NCBI GenBank assembly: GCA_947495915.1
Contig: CANMAW010000005.1
Span: 186,001 to 250,000 of the forward strand
From: Maribacter algarum (ex Lu et al. 2025) (nom. illeg.)
GTDB lineage: Bacteria > Bacteroidota > Bacteroidia > Flavobacteriales > Flavobacteriaceae
Direction of reading: 5' to 3'
DNA length: 64,000 nucleotides
Shown here piece by piece: positions 1 to 9,900 of the stretch. The notes beneath the pieces were generated by a model. The model ran no database searches, was not told where the DNA came from, and saw only the letters and a list, made by a program, of their open reading frames with translations. A program made the translations under genes and the position numbers. The first letter of the stretch is position 1; each line of letters begins with the position of its first letter.

Positions 1-886
1 TTTCTGCATTCAAGTCATTTAAAACACCATTAATTTCAGAAGTAAATTCTACTTTTTTACCTTGACCAAATTGGTCATAAAGTAAATTAATTTCATCGAA
101 AGCCACGGTAGATTCAGTGAAATAAGCATCAACCTTCACCTTATTCAAGAAGTCTTTAAAATCTTTTCGTTCATAATTAAAAATCAAATTTCCAATAAGG
201 TTTGAGTTTGGGGTTTTTATTTGCAAAGAATCAAACCTCATTTGTTGCTTGGTATATTTAAAATCTGTTTTTAAATCATCAACATGTATTCCACGTTGAC
301 TATCGAAAGACATCTCATTGATACGGGTTGATACTTGTGGCCCTAAAATTTGAAAATCACCTGCAACTATATTTAAACCTCGAAAATTTAGCATTTCTTC
401 GGTCTCACGATTTTCATCTAAAAGTTTAAAAACACTATTCGATATTTTAACATTAGACGAGGAAAAGAAAAACGGATCTGTACCAGGTTTTCTTGGCTTA
501 CCATCATCTAATTTATCGATAAACACTTCTAAATTTGTGGTAGTAGAATCTTTGTAAGTTTTTAATTTAAACTCAAGCTTATCAATTGCTATGTCACCAA
601 ATTCAAGTCTTCCATTGGCTACATTCTTTAAATTTAGAACAGAAGTGGTGAGATCATTGACATAAAATAAAGTGTCTTTCTCGTAGTCTTCAATATAAAT
701 TCCTTTTAAAGAAGTATCCCATGAAATAAGCGAAAACTTTAACTTTTCAATACTAATATTAGTACCGTATTGATCATTGATTGATTTCGTGGCAAACTTA
801 GCAAAGCGAGTTTGCACAGGGGGCAAAGAAAGTACAATGGTGCCAAGAATGCATATCAGCATAATCACCAATACAATTCGGAGCAA
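1..886 (-). CDS. tamB: TamB/DUF490-type translocation and assembly module protein (5' part only)
   Basis: Reading the minus strand leftward from about 886 gives an open frame that runs off the window edge. It begins with a basic stretch and one hydrophobic segment (LRIVLVIMLICILGTIVL), followed by SLPPVQTRFAKFA and a long beta-rich sequence with motifs such as SLKGIYIEDYEKDTLFYV. This is the usual N-terminus of TamB-like inner-membrane-anchored periplasmic proteins, which help move lipids or proteins to the outer membrane. An in-frame stop lies at 914-916, so the start must be downstream of it. The only candidates are TTG at 884-886, TTG at 869-871, GTG at 866-868 and ATG at 860-862; I chose TTG 886 because it keeps the anchor complete. 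It is divergent from tsaD, a common flavobacterial arrangement. The family call rests only on this fragment. Confidence 0.72.
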   Translation of the reverse strand, partial: MLRIVLVIMLICILGTIVLSLPPVQTRFAKFATKSINDQYGTNISIEKLKFSLISWDTSLKGIYIEDYEKDTLFYVNDLTTSVLNLKNVANGRLEFGDIAIDKLEFKLKTYKDSTTTNLEVFIDKLDDGKPRKPGTDPFFFSSSNVKISNSVFKLLDENRETEEMLNFRGLNIVAGDFQILGPQVSTRINEMSFDSQRGIHVDDLKTDFKYTKQQMRFDSLQIKTPNSNLIGNLIFNYERKDFKDFLNKVKVDAYFTESTVAFDEINLLYDQFGQGKKVEFTSEINGVLNDLNAE

Positions 887-921
887 TATTTTTCTTAGTT
901 TTCGGATAGGGCTTTATGTTT

Positions 922-929
922 TACCTTTG
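922..929 (+). promoter_or_regulatory. Bacteroidota -7 promoter element for tsaD
   Basis: TACCTTTG matches the Bacteroidota housekeeping -7 consensus TAnnTTTG exactly. No clear TTG -33 element is seen at 17-23 bases upstream. Transcription would begin near 934-938. That lies downstream of the ATG at 916, so that ATG cannot serve as the tsaD start from this promoter. Confidence 0.55.
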
Positions 930-954
930 TACTCCAATTTTTATTCCAAACCTT

Positions 955-1989
955 TTGAACAACGAAAATAAATTTATTCTAGCTATTGAATCATCTTGTG
1001 ATGACACTTCTGCTGCAGTATTACAAAACAAAAAAGTACTTAGCAACATCGTGGCAACCCAGAAAATACATGAAGAATATGGAGGAGTAGTTCCTGAACT
1101 TGCCTCAAGGGCGCATCAGCAAAATATCGTCCCTGTTGTTCATCAGGCCTTATTAAAGGCAAATATCGATAAAAAACAGTTATCAGCCATAGCTTTTACT
1201 CGTGGACCTGGACTAATGGGCTCACTGTTGGTTGGCACCTCATTTGCCAAGTCTCTTTCTTTAGGTTTAGGTATACCACTTATTGAGGTTAATCACATGC
1301 AAGCCCATATTTTAGCCCACTTTATTGAAGATGATTCTCAAAAAACTCCGGAATTTCCTTTCTTAGGCATGACCATTAGCGGTGGTCATACGCAAATTGT
1401 TTTAGTAAAAAATTATTTCGATATGGAGATTTTAGGCGAATCGTTAGATGACGCTGTAGGAGAAGCATTTGATAAAAGTGCGAAAATCTTAGGTCTGCCC
1501 TACCCAGGCGGCCCACTAATCGACAAGAATGCACGACTCGGAAACCCCAAAGCCTACGCTTTTACAAAACCCAGAGTAGATGGTCTCAATTTTAGTTTTA
1601 GCGGACTCAAAACCGCTATTTTGTATTTTATTCAGCGAGAAACTAAAAAAAATCCGGATTTTATCACTGAAAATTTAAATGATATTTGCGCATCAATTCA
1701 ACACACCATTATTGAGATATTGATGAATAAACTGAAACAGGCCGTTAAACAAACAGGAGTAAAACGAATTGCAATTGGTGGTGGCGTTTCTGCAAACTCG
1801 GGAATAAGAGAAGCCCTAAATAATGCCGAAACTCGTTATGGTTGGCAAACATATATTCCTAAATTTGAATATTGTACTGACAATGCTGCAATGATAGGAA
1901 TTGTTGGTTATTTCAAATACTTAAACAACACTTTTACTGAACAGTCCATCACTGCCAAAGCCCGATACATTATAGGATCAAACAAATAA
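955..1989 (+). CDS. tsaD: tRNA N6-adenosine threonylcarbamoyltransferase TsaD
   Basis: Transfers the threonylcarbamoyl group from threonylcarbamoyl-AMP to A37 of ANN-decoding tRNAs in the cytoplasm, working with TsaB and TsaE. The N-terminal signature LAIESSCDDTSAAV, the metal-binding pair in NHMQAH, SGGHTQ, GEAFDKSAKILGLPYPGGP and the late GGGVSANSGIR and CTDNAAMIG segments are all present. I start it at the TTG at 955, giving 344 residues, the normal family length. The frame is open back to an ATG at 916, but that adds a foreign-looking leader and lies upstream of the expected transcription start. rsmE follows after 15 bases. Identity is secure; the TTG start is an inference. Confidence 0.95.
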   Translation: MNNENKFILAIESSCDDTSAAVLQNKKVLSNIVATQKIHEEYGGVVPELASRAHQQNIVPVVHQALLKANIDKKQLSAIAFTRGPGLMGSLLVGTSFAKSLSLGLGIPLIEVNHMQAHILAHFIEDDSQKTPEFPFLGMTISGGHTQIVLVKNYFDMEILGESLDDAVGEAFDKSAKILGLPYPGGPLIDKNARLGNPKAYAFTKPRVDGLNFSFSGLKTAILYFIQRETKKNPDFITENLNDICASIQHTIIEILMNKLKQAVKQTGVKRIAIGGGVSANSGIREALNNAETRYGWQTYIPKFEYCTDNAAMIGIVGYFKYLNNTFTEQSITAKARYIIGSNK

Positions 1990-2004
1990 TACCACATTAC
2001 ATTT

Positions 2005-2712
2005 ATGCAACTTTTTTTCAACCCTCGATTAGATCAAAGCGCTTCTCAATTTACTTTCAACGAAGAAGAAAGTAAACATATCGTAAAAGTTTTACGAAAA
2101 AAAGAAGGTGATGTACTGCATATCACCAACGGAAAAGGTTATTTATTTGAAGCAAGAATCATCTCGGCTAACCCAAAAAAATGTTCAGCTCAAATAGAAG
2201 ACACCAACAAGAGACATCAAAAAATGCATTGGTTTCATTTGGTAGTTGCGCCTACTAAAATGAATGACCGTTTTGAATGGTTTTTAGAAAAGGCTACTGA
2301 AATTGGTGTTAATGAAATAACCCCTATAATTTGTGATAACTCAGAGCGAAAAACAATTAAAAAAGAACGCATGGAAAAAGTGATTCAATCTGCCATGAAA
2401 CAATCACTTCAAACTTTTCTTCCAAAACTAAACGATGCAGTCACATTTAAAGAATTTATTGCAAAAGATCACAACGGTTTACTTTTTATAGCTCATTGTG
2501 AAGACGATGAAAAATTAGATTTAAAACGCAGGGTAGCAGCTGACAAAGACGTAACAGTCTTGATTGGTCCTGAAGGAGATTTTTCAAAATCTGAAATTAA
2601 ATTATCTTATGACAAAGGGTTTTTACCTGTTTCTTTAGGAGAAAACAGACTAAGAACTGAAACCGCGGCAATTGTTGCCTGCACTACCGTAAATATGATA
2701 AACAACGGTTAA
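2005..2712 (+). CDS. rsmE: 16S rRNA (uracil-1498-N3)-methyltransferase RsmE
   Basis: SPOUT-class methyltransferase that methylates U1498 of 16S rRNA. The 235 residues have an N-terminal PUA-like region beginning MQLFFNPRLD and the HIVKVLRKKEGD segment. The C-terminal knot contains LIGPEGDFSKSE and SLGENRLRTETAA, which form the SAM-binding trefoil typical of the family. It starts 15 bases after tsaD and is probably co-transcribed with it. It converges tightly with the next minus-strand gene, with only two bases between the stops. Confidence 0.95.
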   Translation: MQLFFNPRLDQSASQFTFNEEESKHIVKVLRKKEGDVLHITNGKGYLFEARIISANPKKCSAQIEDTNKRHQKMHWFHLVVAPTKMNDRFEWFLEKATEIGVNEITPIICDNSERKTIKKERMEKVIQSAMKQSLQTFLPKLNDAVTFKEFIAKDHNGLLFIAHCEDDEKLDLKRRVAADKDVTVLIGPEGDFSKSEIKLSYDKGFLPVSLGENRLRTETAAIVACTTVNMINNG

Positions 2713-2714
2713 TT

Positions 2715-3485
2715 TTAGTTACGAGCGACTTGATGTTTAGTAGCTCCGGTTATATCTAATTGCTTATTCTCAACCAACACCATGAGTTGTAACTGATCTT
2801 TTTCTTTCACCAATTCAGGAATTTCAATGGTTACAGCCCCATTTGGCATGGCCTTTAAAATTTTCTCTTCAACTACAATATTGCTATTAGTTAATGTTCT
2901 ATTTCTATTTTCACCACGACTAACTTTTGTGGTACGTTCATCAATAACCAAAATGACACGAATCTGTTTTTCAGTAGAGTCTCCTAATAGCGCATAATTA
3001 AATGAAACCGCACTTAATTCTACTGACAGATTGCTCAACATCACCTTGTTTTCAACCTTTATTTCTTTATATAAAGCTATTTCACCATACATTTTATTAG
3101 CATGTGAACCGACAAAATGGTTTCTACCATTCACCACTACTTGTGGGGTGTAATTACTGTTGTTTTTAAATTTAATATTATATTCTCGCTGCTTTCGAGC
3201 ATACTGTGTATTGCTAAATGGGTCTTCCCATCCTATATAATTCCAATAATCAACATGATATGATAAGGCATAAACTTCATTTTTAAATTCGCTCTCTACC
3301 TTCTGTAATAGTTCATCTGCCGATGGACAACTAGAACAACCCTGTGAAGTAAAAAGTTCAAGAACCACAATAGGTTCATAAACCAAGGTTTTTTTTTCAA
3401 CATCTTTTTGAATCGATTTCTGATATTTAAAAGACATAACTGATATAGCAAGTACAAGCAATACAACGATATAAACCTTTTTCAT
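2715..3485 (-). CDS. DUF1223 thioredoxin-fold protein, secreted or membrane-anchored
   Basis: A 256-residue protein with an N-terminal hydrophobic signal or anchor (MKKVYIVVLLVLAISVMSF). It is followed by the DUF1223 core: VLELFTSQGCSSCPSAD, YHVDYWNYIGWEDPFS and YTPQVVVNGR. The CSSC pair resembles a thioredoxin active site, so a periplasmic redox role is plausible, but DUF1223 has no firmly established reaction. I start at the ATG at 3483-3485 because it places the lysines directly before the hydrophobic stretch. An upstream in-frame ATG at 3515 would add a non-signal-like leader. It is divergent from the DUF4159 gene with a 64-base gap. Confidence 0.85.
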   Translation of the reverse strand: MKKVYIVVLLVLAISVMSFKYQKSIQKDVEKKTLVYEPIVVLELFTSQGCSSCPSADELLQKVESEFKNEVYALSYHVDYWNYIGWEDPFSNTQYARKQREYNIKFKNNSNYTPQVVVNGRNHFVGSHANKMYGEIALYKEIKVENKVMLSNLSVELSAVSFNYALLGDSTEKQIRVILVIDERTTKVSRGENRNRTLTNSNIVVEEKILKAMPNGAVTIEIPELVKEKDQLQLMVLVENKQLDITGATKHQVARN

Positions 3486-3549
3486 AATGATTATTCTTAA
3501 ATTTGGTGCATTCATTTAAATAAACACTTTAAAATTAGTACGCAACTAT

Positions 3550-4200
3550 ATGAAACAACTTACGCTACTATTTTTTGTAACCATAATTTTAACATCACTC
3601 AACAGTAGTGCACAGCAAGTTGCTATTTTAAAGTATAATGGCGGGGGTGATTGGTACTCAAACCCCACAGCATTACCAAATCTTATTCGCTTTTGCAATG
3701 AAAATATCAACACAAAAATTGATGAAAAGCCCGAAACTATAGAAGTAGGTGATGCAAAGATTTTTCAATTTCCATTTTTACATATGACCGGGCATGGCAA
3801 CATAGTCTTTAGTTCCGAAGAAGCAAGAAATCTAAACACATATTTATTGTCTGGAGGTTTTTTACATATTGATGATAATTATGGAATGGAACCTTATTTA
3901 AGAAAAGAGCTTTTAAAAGTTTTTCCAGACAAAGAGCTAGAAGAATTGGGCGCTGATCATCCCATTTTCAATCAAGAGTTTCAGTTTCCTGAAGGATTAC
4001 CAAAAATTCATGAACACGATGGTAAAAGGCCACAAGCTTTTGGAATATTTAGTCAAGATCGATTAGTCTTATTATTTACGTTTGAAGCAGACCTAGGAGA
4101 CGGCTGGGAAGACCCTAGCGTACATAATGATTCTGAAGAAGTGAGAACAAAAGCCTTACAAATGGGTGCAAATATAATTTCATACGTTTTTAAAAATTAA
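3550..4200 (+). CDS. DUF4159 domain protein, exported
   Basis: A 216-residue protein with a cleavable-looking signal (MKQLTLLFFVTIILTSLNSSAQ). The DUF4159 domain fills the rest: KYNGGGDWYSNPTALPNLIRF, PFLHMTGHGNI, YLLSGGFLHIDDNYG and the GDGWEDP segment near the end. DUF4159 folds like a glutamine-amidotransferase-type domain, but I know of no assigned reaction. It is followed after 21 bases by the AI-2E-type membrane protein, suggesting one transcript. Confidence 0.85.
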   Translation: MKQLTLLFFVTIILTSLNSSAQQVAILKYNGGGDWYSNPTALPNLIRFCNENINTKIDEKPETIEVGDAKIFQFPFLHMTGHGNIVFSSEEARNLNTYLLSGGFLHIDDNYGMEPYLRKELLKVFPDKELEELGADHPIFNQEFQFPEGLPKIHEHDGKRPQAFGIFSQDRLVLLFTFEADLGDGWEDPSVHNDSEEVRTKALQMGANIISYVFKN

Positions 4201-4221
4201 TCATCAATTAAACCAATATAA

Positions 4222-5322
4222 ATGACCTCTAACACCATTTCAAATGGAATCTTAAAAGCATTAGCCATTATAGTTGGCATTGCCCTTTTACTATACTTTT
4301 TATATCAAATTCAATCTGTTATTGCCTATTTATCAATAGCGGCGGTTATTGCCCTTATAGGAAGACCAATTGTTCAGTTTTTAAGAAGAAAACTAAAATT
4401 TCCTAATACCTTGGCGGTAATTGTAACCATGTTATTATTTATAAGTGTAATTGCTGGTATCATTGCTTTGTTCGTTCCATTAATTTCAGAACAAGGCAAA
4501 AATTTATCTCTTTTAGACATAGATCAATTACAATCAAACATTAACAGGCTTTACCAGCAAATAATTGAATATTTAGGAGCAACACCTAAGGTAGTAAACG
4601 AAATTATTGAAGAAAGTGAACTAGAAAAAAGTATTTTTGAGGGTATTGATGTTGGCTTTATTCCAAATTTTTTAAATTCGTTTGTTGGCGTCTTAAGTAC
4701 CGCCAGTATAGGTTTACTATCAGTACTATTTATATCCTTCTTTTTTCTTAAAGACAGTAAGTTGTTTCAAAACGGTATTTTAACTTTTGTACCAAAAACC
4801 AATGAAAAAAGAACCGTAAACTCTATTGATAAAATCAATAACTTACTTTCAAGATATTTTGTTGGTCTATTATTACAACTATTTATACTGTTTGTAATTT
4901 ACACCATAACACTGCTGTTAGTTGGTGTTGAAAATGCCATTGTTATTGCATTCTTGTGCGCTCTATTTAACATCATTCCGTACGTAGGGCCTATCATAGG
5001 AGGAGTACTCATGATAACACTTACCATGACCAGTAATTTAGATGCCGATTTTAGCACAGTAATACTACCAAAAGCAGGCTGGGTTTTTCTTGGTTTAATG
5101 ATTGGTCAATTGGTTGATAATTTCTTCTCTCAACCGCGAATTTTTTCTCAAAGTGTCAAGTCTCATCCTTTAGAGATATTTTTAGTAATAATCATTGCTG
5201 GTCTACTTTTCGGAGTTGTTGGAATGATCATTGCCGTGCCAGGATATACTGCGATCAAAGTCATTTTAAAAGAATTTCTGTCAGAAAACAAAATTGTAAA
5301 ATCGCTAACCAAAGACCTATAG
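4222..5322 (+). CDS. AI-2E family (PerM/UPF0118) inner-membrane transporter
   Basis: A 366-residue polytopic membrane protein. Two hydrophobic helices come early (LKALAIIVGIALLLYFLY and SVIAYLSIAAVIALIGRPIVQFL). A soluble loop follows at about residues 95-145, then further helices including the family segment FLCALFNIIPYVGPIIGG and a C-terminal GLLFGVVGMIIAVPGYTAIK. The family includes putative autoinducer-2 exporters and sodium/proton antiporters, so the substrate cannot be assigned. The methyltransferase gene begins eight bases after its stop, so they are likely one operon. Confidence 0.88.
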   Translation: MTSNTISNGILKALAIIVGIALLLYFLYQIQSVIAYLSIAAVIALIGRPIVQFLRRKLKFPNTLAVIVTMLLFISVIAGIIALFVPLISEQGKNLSLLDIDQLQSNINRLYQQIIEYLGATPKVVNEIIEESELEKSIFEGIDVGFIPNFLNSFVGVLSTASIGLLSVLFISFFFLKDSKLFQNGILTFVPKTNEKRTVNSIDKINNLLSRYFVGLLLQLFILFVIYTITLLLVGVENAIVIAFLCALFNIIPYVGPIIGGVLMITLTMTSNLDADFSTVILPKAGWVFLGLMIGQLVDNFFSQPRIFSQSVKSHPLEIFLVIIIAGLLFGVVGMIIAVPGYTAIKVILKEFLSENKIVKSLTKDL

Positions 5323-5329
5323 CTTCGCT

Positions 5330-6508
5330 TTGAATAAAAACATACTAAACACTGGCGCACAAAACTTTATACAAGATAATTTAACCGCTGACATCATGTC
5401 AGTTTTACTTAAAAAATCTAAATTTGACGGCGTTTCAACCAAAGAGCTAGCTGAACAGATAACCTCAAAAAAAAAGTGTAAAACCAAACTTCCTGTTTGG
5501 TACAACACACCACAAATTTATTATCCGAACAAACTAAATATTGAACAAACCTCTTCCGAAGCGACTGCAAGGTACAAAGCAAGTATTGTTTCAGGAAACA
5601 CCCTAGTTGATATCACCGGCGGTTTAGGAATCGACAGTTACTATTTTAGTACGAAAGTTGGTCGTGTTTTTCATTGCGAAATTGATGATGATTTATCACA
5701 AATTGCTAAGCATAATTTTACTGTTTTAAATCAAAAAAACATCACAACTTTTAACACTAGTGGCTTAGAATTTTTAGAAGACTCAGATTCCAAATTTGAT
5801 TGGGTGTTTGCTGACCCCTCTAGAAGACATAAAAGTAAAGGCAAGGTTACATTTCTTGAAGATTATACACCAGATATTACTAGTTATTTTAACCTGTTAT
5901 TTGAAAAAACCGAAAATGTTCTGCTAAAAACAGCACCACTATTAGACCTAACTGCAGGTTTGAAATCTTTGAAATTTGTAAAAGAAATTCACATTCTTGC
6001 GGTCAACAATGAAGTTAAAGAACTTTTATGGGTGTTAAAACATAAATTCACACAAGACCCGGTTATCAAAACAGTTCATCTAAAGAAATCAAAAACAGAA
6101 ACATTTAGCTTTAAAAAATCAGATGAAATAGAGGCCCATTCTATATTTTCTAAACCACTAAAATATCTATATGAGCCAAATGCCGCTTTACTTAAAGCAG
6201 GCAGCTTTAAACTAATTGGCAAACATTTTAATCTTTTCAAATTACATCAACACACGCACCTATATACCTCAAACGATATAATTGAGTTTCCTGGCAGGCG
6301 TTTTCATATAGAACATAGCTTTCCTTACCACAAAGCGTCATTTAAAAAACTCGATTTACATCAAGCGAATATTGCTACCAGAAATTTTCCTCAAAGCGTC
6401 GCTTCAATTCGTAAAAAACACAAGATAAAAGACGGCGGAAACCAATACCTATTCTTTTTTAAAAACCACCTTCAAAAACTTCAGTTTCTACAATGTAACA
6501 AAGTTTGA
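5330..6508 (+). CDS. THUMP-like domain class I SAM-dependent methyltransferase
   Basis: A 392-residue protein with an N-terminal helical region, a Rossmann methyltransferase core and a C-terminal THUMP-like domain. The core shows a SAM-binding glycine motif (LVDITGGLGIDSYYF), an acidic strand end (VFHCEIDDDL) and a catalytic-type loop (FDWVFADPSRR). The substrate is probably an RNA, but the family's target is not known to me. The start is the TTG at 5330; the next in-frame ATG, at 5396, would remove the conserved-looking N-terminus NKNILNTGAQNFIQDNL. A TTG start is therefore favoured. Confidence 0.82.
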   Translation: MNKNILNTGAQNFIQDNLTADIMSVLLKKSKFDGVSTKELAEQITSKKKCKTKLPVWYNTPQIYYPNKLNIEQTSSEATARYKASIVSGNTLVDITGGLGIDSYYFSTKVGRVFHCEIDDDLSQIAKHNFTVLNQKNITTFNTSGLEFLEDSDSKFDWVFADPSRRHKSKGKVTFLEDYTPDITSYFNLLFEKTENVLLKTAPLLDLTAGLKSLKFVKEIHILAVNNEVKELLWVLKHKFTQDPVIKTVHLKKSKTETFSFKKSDEIEAHSIFSKPLKYLYEPNAALLKAGSFKLIGKHFNLFKLHQHTHLYTSNDIIEFPGRRFHIEHSFPYHKASFKKLDLHQANIATRNFPQSVASIRKKHKIKDGGNQYLFFFKNHLQKLQFLQCNKV

Positions 6509-6945
6509 TATTTGATCTCAAAAATTTGTCTTCAACAACAAAAAAAAGATCATTTTTTAGGCCTCAATTTAAGTGAAAATTAACATAAAAATTCACCCAA
6601 ACTCTAACGTTATAGAAAGTCATTTTAGAGGTTAAAATTGGTAAAAAAAGTAACAATTATCATCAAAATTGTTTTCGAACACATTTTTTTTTCAAAAAAA
6701 TTCTGAAATAAAAAAAATGTAAATTTATCAATAAATACGGGCTCTTAATGCATATATATAAATTTACTAACCCATATTATCAACTATTAGCAATAACAAA
6801 TTATATATCAATGTTTGCGCTTTTAATTAGAATTTTGCTATTATTACTACTTAATTGGGTTTTTTTTAACAGAGTTCATCTTACAAAAAGTTGAATAAAA
6901 AATTCGATCAATTAAATAATTTAAACTAACAAACAACAAAGGATT
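6509..6945. other. 437-base non-coding region upstream of the SusC/SusD operon
   Basis: Very AT-rich, with no convincing gene. It holds an inverted repeat (ACATTTTTTTT at 6681-6691 and AAAAAAAATGT at 6710-6720) that could act as a weak terminator for the methyltransferase operon. A one-mismatch -7 element (GAATTTTG, 6830-6837) lies about 110 bases before susC. I see no RNA gene or clear operator. The long leader suggests post-transcriptional or regulator-driven control of the Sus operon, but this is only inference. Confidence 0.5.
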
Positions 6946-9900
6946 ATGAATCAAAAACGGAATTACAATTCGTTAAAGCTTCAAGGGAAATTTAGGTTTC
7001 TCAGATTTGGACTTTTATCGATGGTGATTTGTCTTAGCTCTCAACAAGCAACGGCCAATCTTGAAACAAATTTAGAACTAGAGGGCGCTAGCGTCACTGT
7101 TCAATCTACAGTTACAGGTACTGTTACTGACTCTTCAGGTGAACCTTTACCTGGCGCTAACGTTCTAGTAAAAGGAACAACAAATGGCACTCAGACTGAT
7201 TTTGATGGTAATTATACCATCACAGCCGACAGCGATGCTACCTTGGTAGTAAGTTACATAGGTTTCGCGACACAAGAAGTTGCAGTAAACGGGCAGTCAA
7301 GTGTAAATTTCACAATGACTGAAGATGCAAATCAATTAGAAGAGGTTGTATTAACTGGGTATTCAAAGCAGAGTACACGTGACATTACAGGTTCTGTTTC
7401 GGTAGTAAAAGGAGAAGATTTAGCTGCTACTTCACCACAAAACTTTGAACAAGCACTTCAAGGTCAAAGTGCTGGTGTAACTATTGGTGGTCAAAATTCA
7501 CCTGGTGGTGCTACTGCTGTACGTATACGTGGGTATGGTACCATCAACGGTAACGACCCCTTGTATATTATTGACGGTACACCAACTGGTGCGGGTTTAA
7601 CCGATATTAACCCAAACGATATTGAATCTATTCAAATATTAAAAGATGCATCATCGGCTGCAATTTACGGTAACAGAGCAGCAAACGGTGTAATCATTAT
7701 CACCACAAAAACTGGAAGTCGAAATTCAAAAGTGAACTTTAGTGCTAATGCATATGTGAGTGTTGACTTTCTTCCTTCCTCAATTTATCCTGATTTGGCA
7801 AGTCCACAGCAAATTGCTGATGCTTTGTTTCGGGCATTTGATAATGATGGTACCCCAGGTTCAAACCCTCAATTTCCGAATGGACCAGGAACTTTACCAG
7901 TGTATCTTTCTCCGCAAGGGGCTCAAACGGCTGATGAGAGCACCTATAGCTTAGTTAATAACCGAATTACCAGAGCAAATCAGCAAGGTACAGATTGGTT
8001 TAATGAGTATTTCGACAGTGCAATTACTAAAAATTATAACGTAAGTGCTTCTGGTGGAACTAGTACTTCAAATTTTTTCACTTCTATAAGTGCACTGAAC
8101 CAAGAAGGTGTAGGTCTAGAAACAGGATTTGACAGATATACTTTAAGAGCAAATTCTTCATTTAGTATAACTGATAGATTTAGAATTGGTGAAAATATAA
8201 CCGTTTCATATTCTCAAGCACAACAAGCGCCAGGTTATGATGTAAATAATGGGCCTGTAGCATCTTTATATAGAGCACACCCACTTATTCCAGTTTACGA
8301 TGTAGGAGGTAATTTTGCTGGTTCTGGTGTTGGTGGATTAGGAAACGCTGCAAACCCTATTGCTATCGCAACTAGAAATAAAGACAATGAAAATGTAACC
8401 TTCAGAGCTCTTGGAAACTTTTATGGTGAGTATGATATCTTTAAAGGCTTAACCTTTAAGTCAAATTTAGGTTTTGATATTAGAACTTTTAACCAAGTAC
8501 GTTTTCAACCACCTGCTTATGAAGGTGAATCTGTAAACACAAGTACCATTTTATTTGAACAAAATCAATTGAGCAGAACTTATACTTGGTTTAACACGCT
8601 AAACTACAACACCAATCTTGGCGAAAATACTACGCTTGATGTTTTGGTTGGTACTGAGTTTAACAAACAGAATTTTAGACAGATTGATGTTAACAGAACT
8701 GATTTCTTGGTGTTTGACCCACCTTTACGATTTTTAGGAAATGGTAGTGGAGGCTTTGACGGAAACGGTTTTGGTTCTATTCAAACTTATTTCTCAACCT
8801 TCGGTAAAGCTGACATTAAAATCGCTGACAAGTATTTATTCAGTGGTACATTAAGACGTGACGAAACTTCATTATTTGCTGAAGATAAGCGTTCAGGAGT
8901 ATTTCCTTCAGGTAGTGTAGGTTGGAGAATTAGTAGTGAAGATTTCTTGGCAGATAGTGATGTGTTCTCAAGCCTTCTTTTAAAAGTTGGTTATGGTACT
9001 ATTGGTAATAACGGTAACATTAGAACTACAGCAAGAGCTAATACCGTAGGGCCAGATGTATCGAGATTCAACTACCCTACTTCTTCAGGAAGTTCGGCAA
9101 CCGGTTTCGGACTTTCTCGAAGAGGAAATCCAGATATTGAGTGGGAAACTACAACAACGTTAAACGTTGGAATTACAGCGCGCCTTTGGGATCGTTTAGA
9201 TCTTGATTTAGAGGTGTATGATGCTAGAACTGAAGACTTATTACTTGAAGTACCAGGTGACCCAACCGTTTTAGGTCAAAGAAACAGCATTCCTTTCAAC
9301 CTAGGTGAAGCAACCAACAAAGGTTTTGATTTAAGTTTAGGTTATGGTAATTCGCAGTCTGAAGGTGATTTTAAATACAATTTAGGTTTCAATATTTCTG
9401 CTTATAAGAATGAGGTTGTAAATCTTGATCCAGAAAATCCAACCGCATTTATTAACGGTGATCGATTACGTGATCAAATTCCAAGTAGAACACAAGCCGG
9501 ACAGCCTTTAGCTTCTTTCTATGGTAAAATTTGGGAAGGTATTGACGCTAATGGCAGAGTAATTTTCACTCAAGACCCTGATGGTGGTGGTGATCTAAGA
9601 ACATTCATTGGTAGTCCGCATCCTGATTTTACGTATGGTTTAAACTTTAGCGGTAACTATAAAGATTTTGATTTCGCAATGTTATGGCAAGGTTCTCAAG
9701 GAAACGATATATATAATTTCACTAAATTCTTTATTGACTTTGAAAAATTCCCAGGTGCCAGAAGTGTTGATTTTGTAACTGAAAATGGATTACCAGCAGT
9801 AACCCAAGATTCTAACTTATCGGCTTCTGAAGCAGAGCCTTCTACCAAGTATGTAGAAGATGGTAGTTATTTGAGAATGAAAAACGTGGTTATAGGTTAT

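Noticed and set aside
6681-6720. T-rich/A-rich inverted repeat as a strong terminator
   Set aside because: The stem is entirely A-T apart from one pair and the spacer is 18 bases, so it is too weak to call as a separate terminator.
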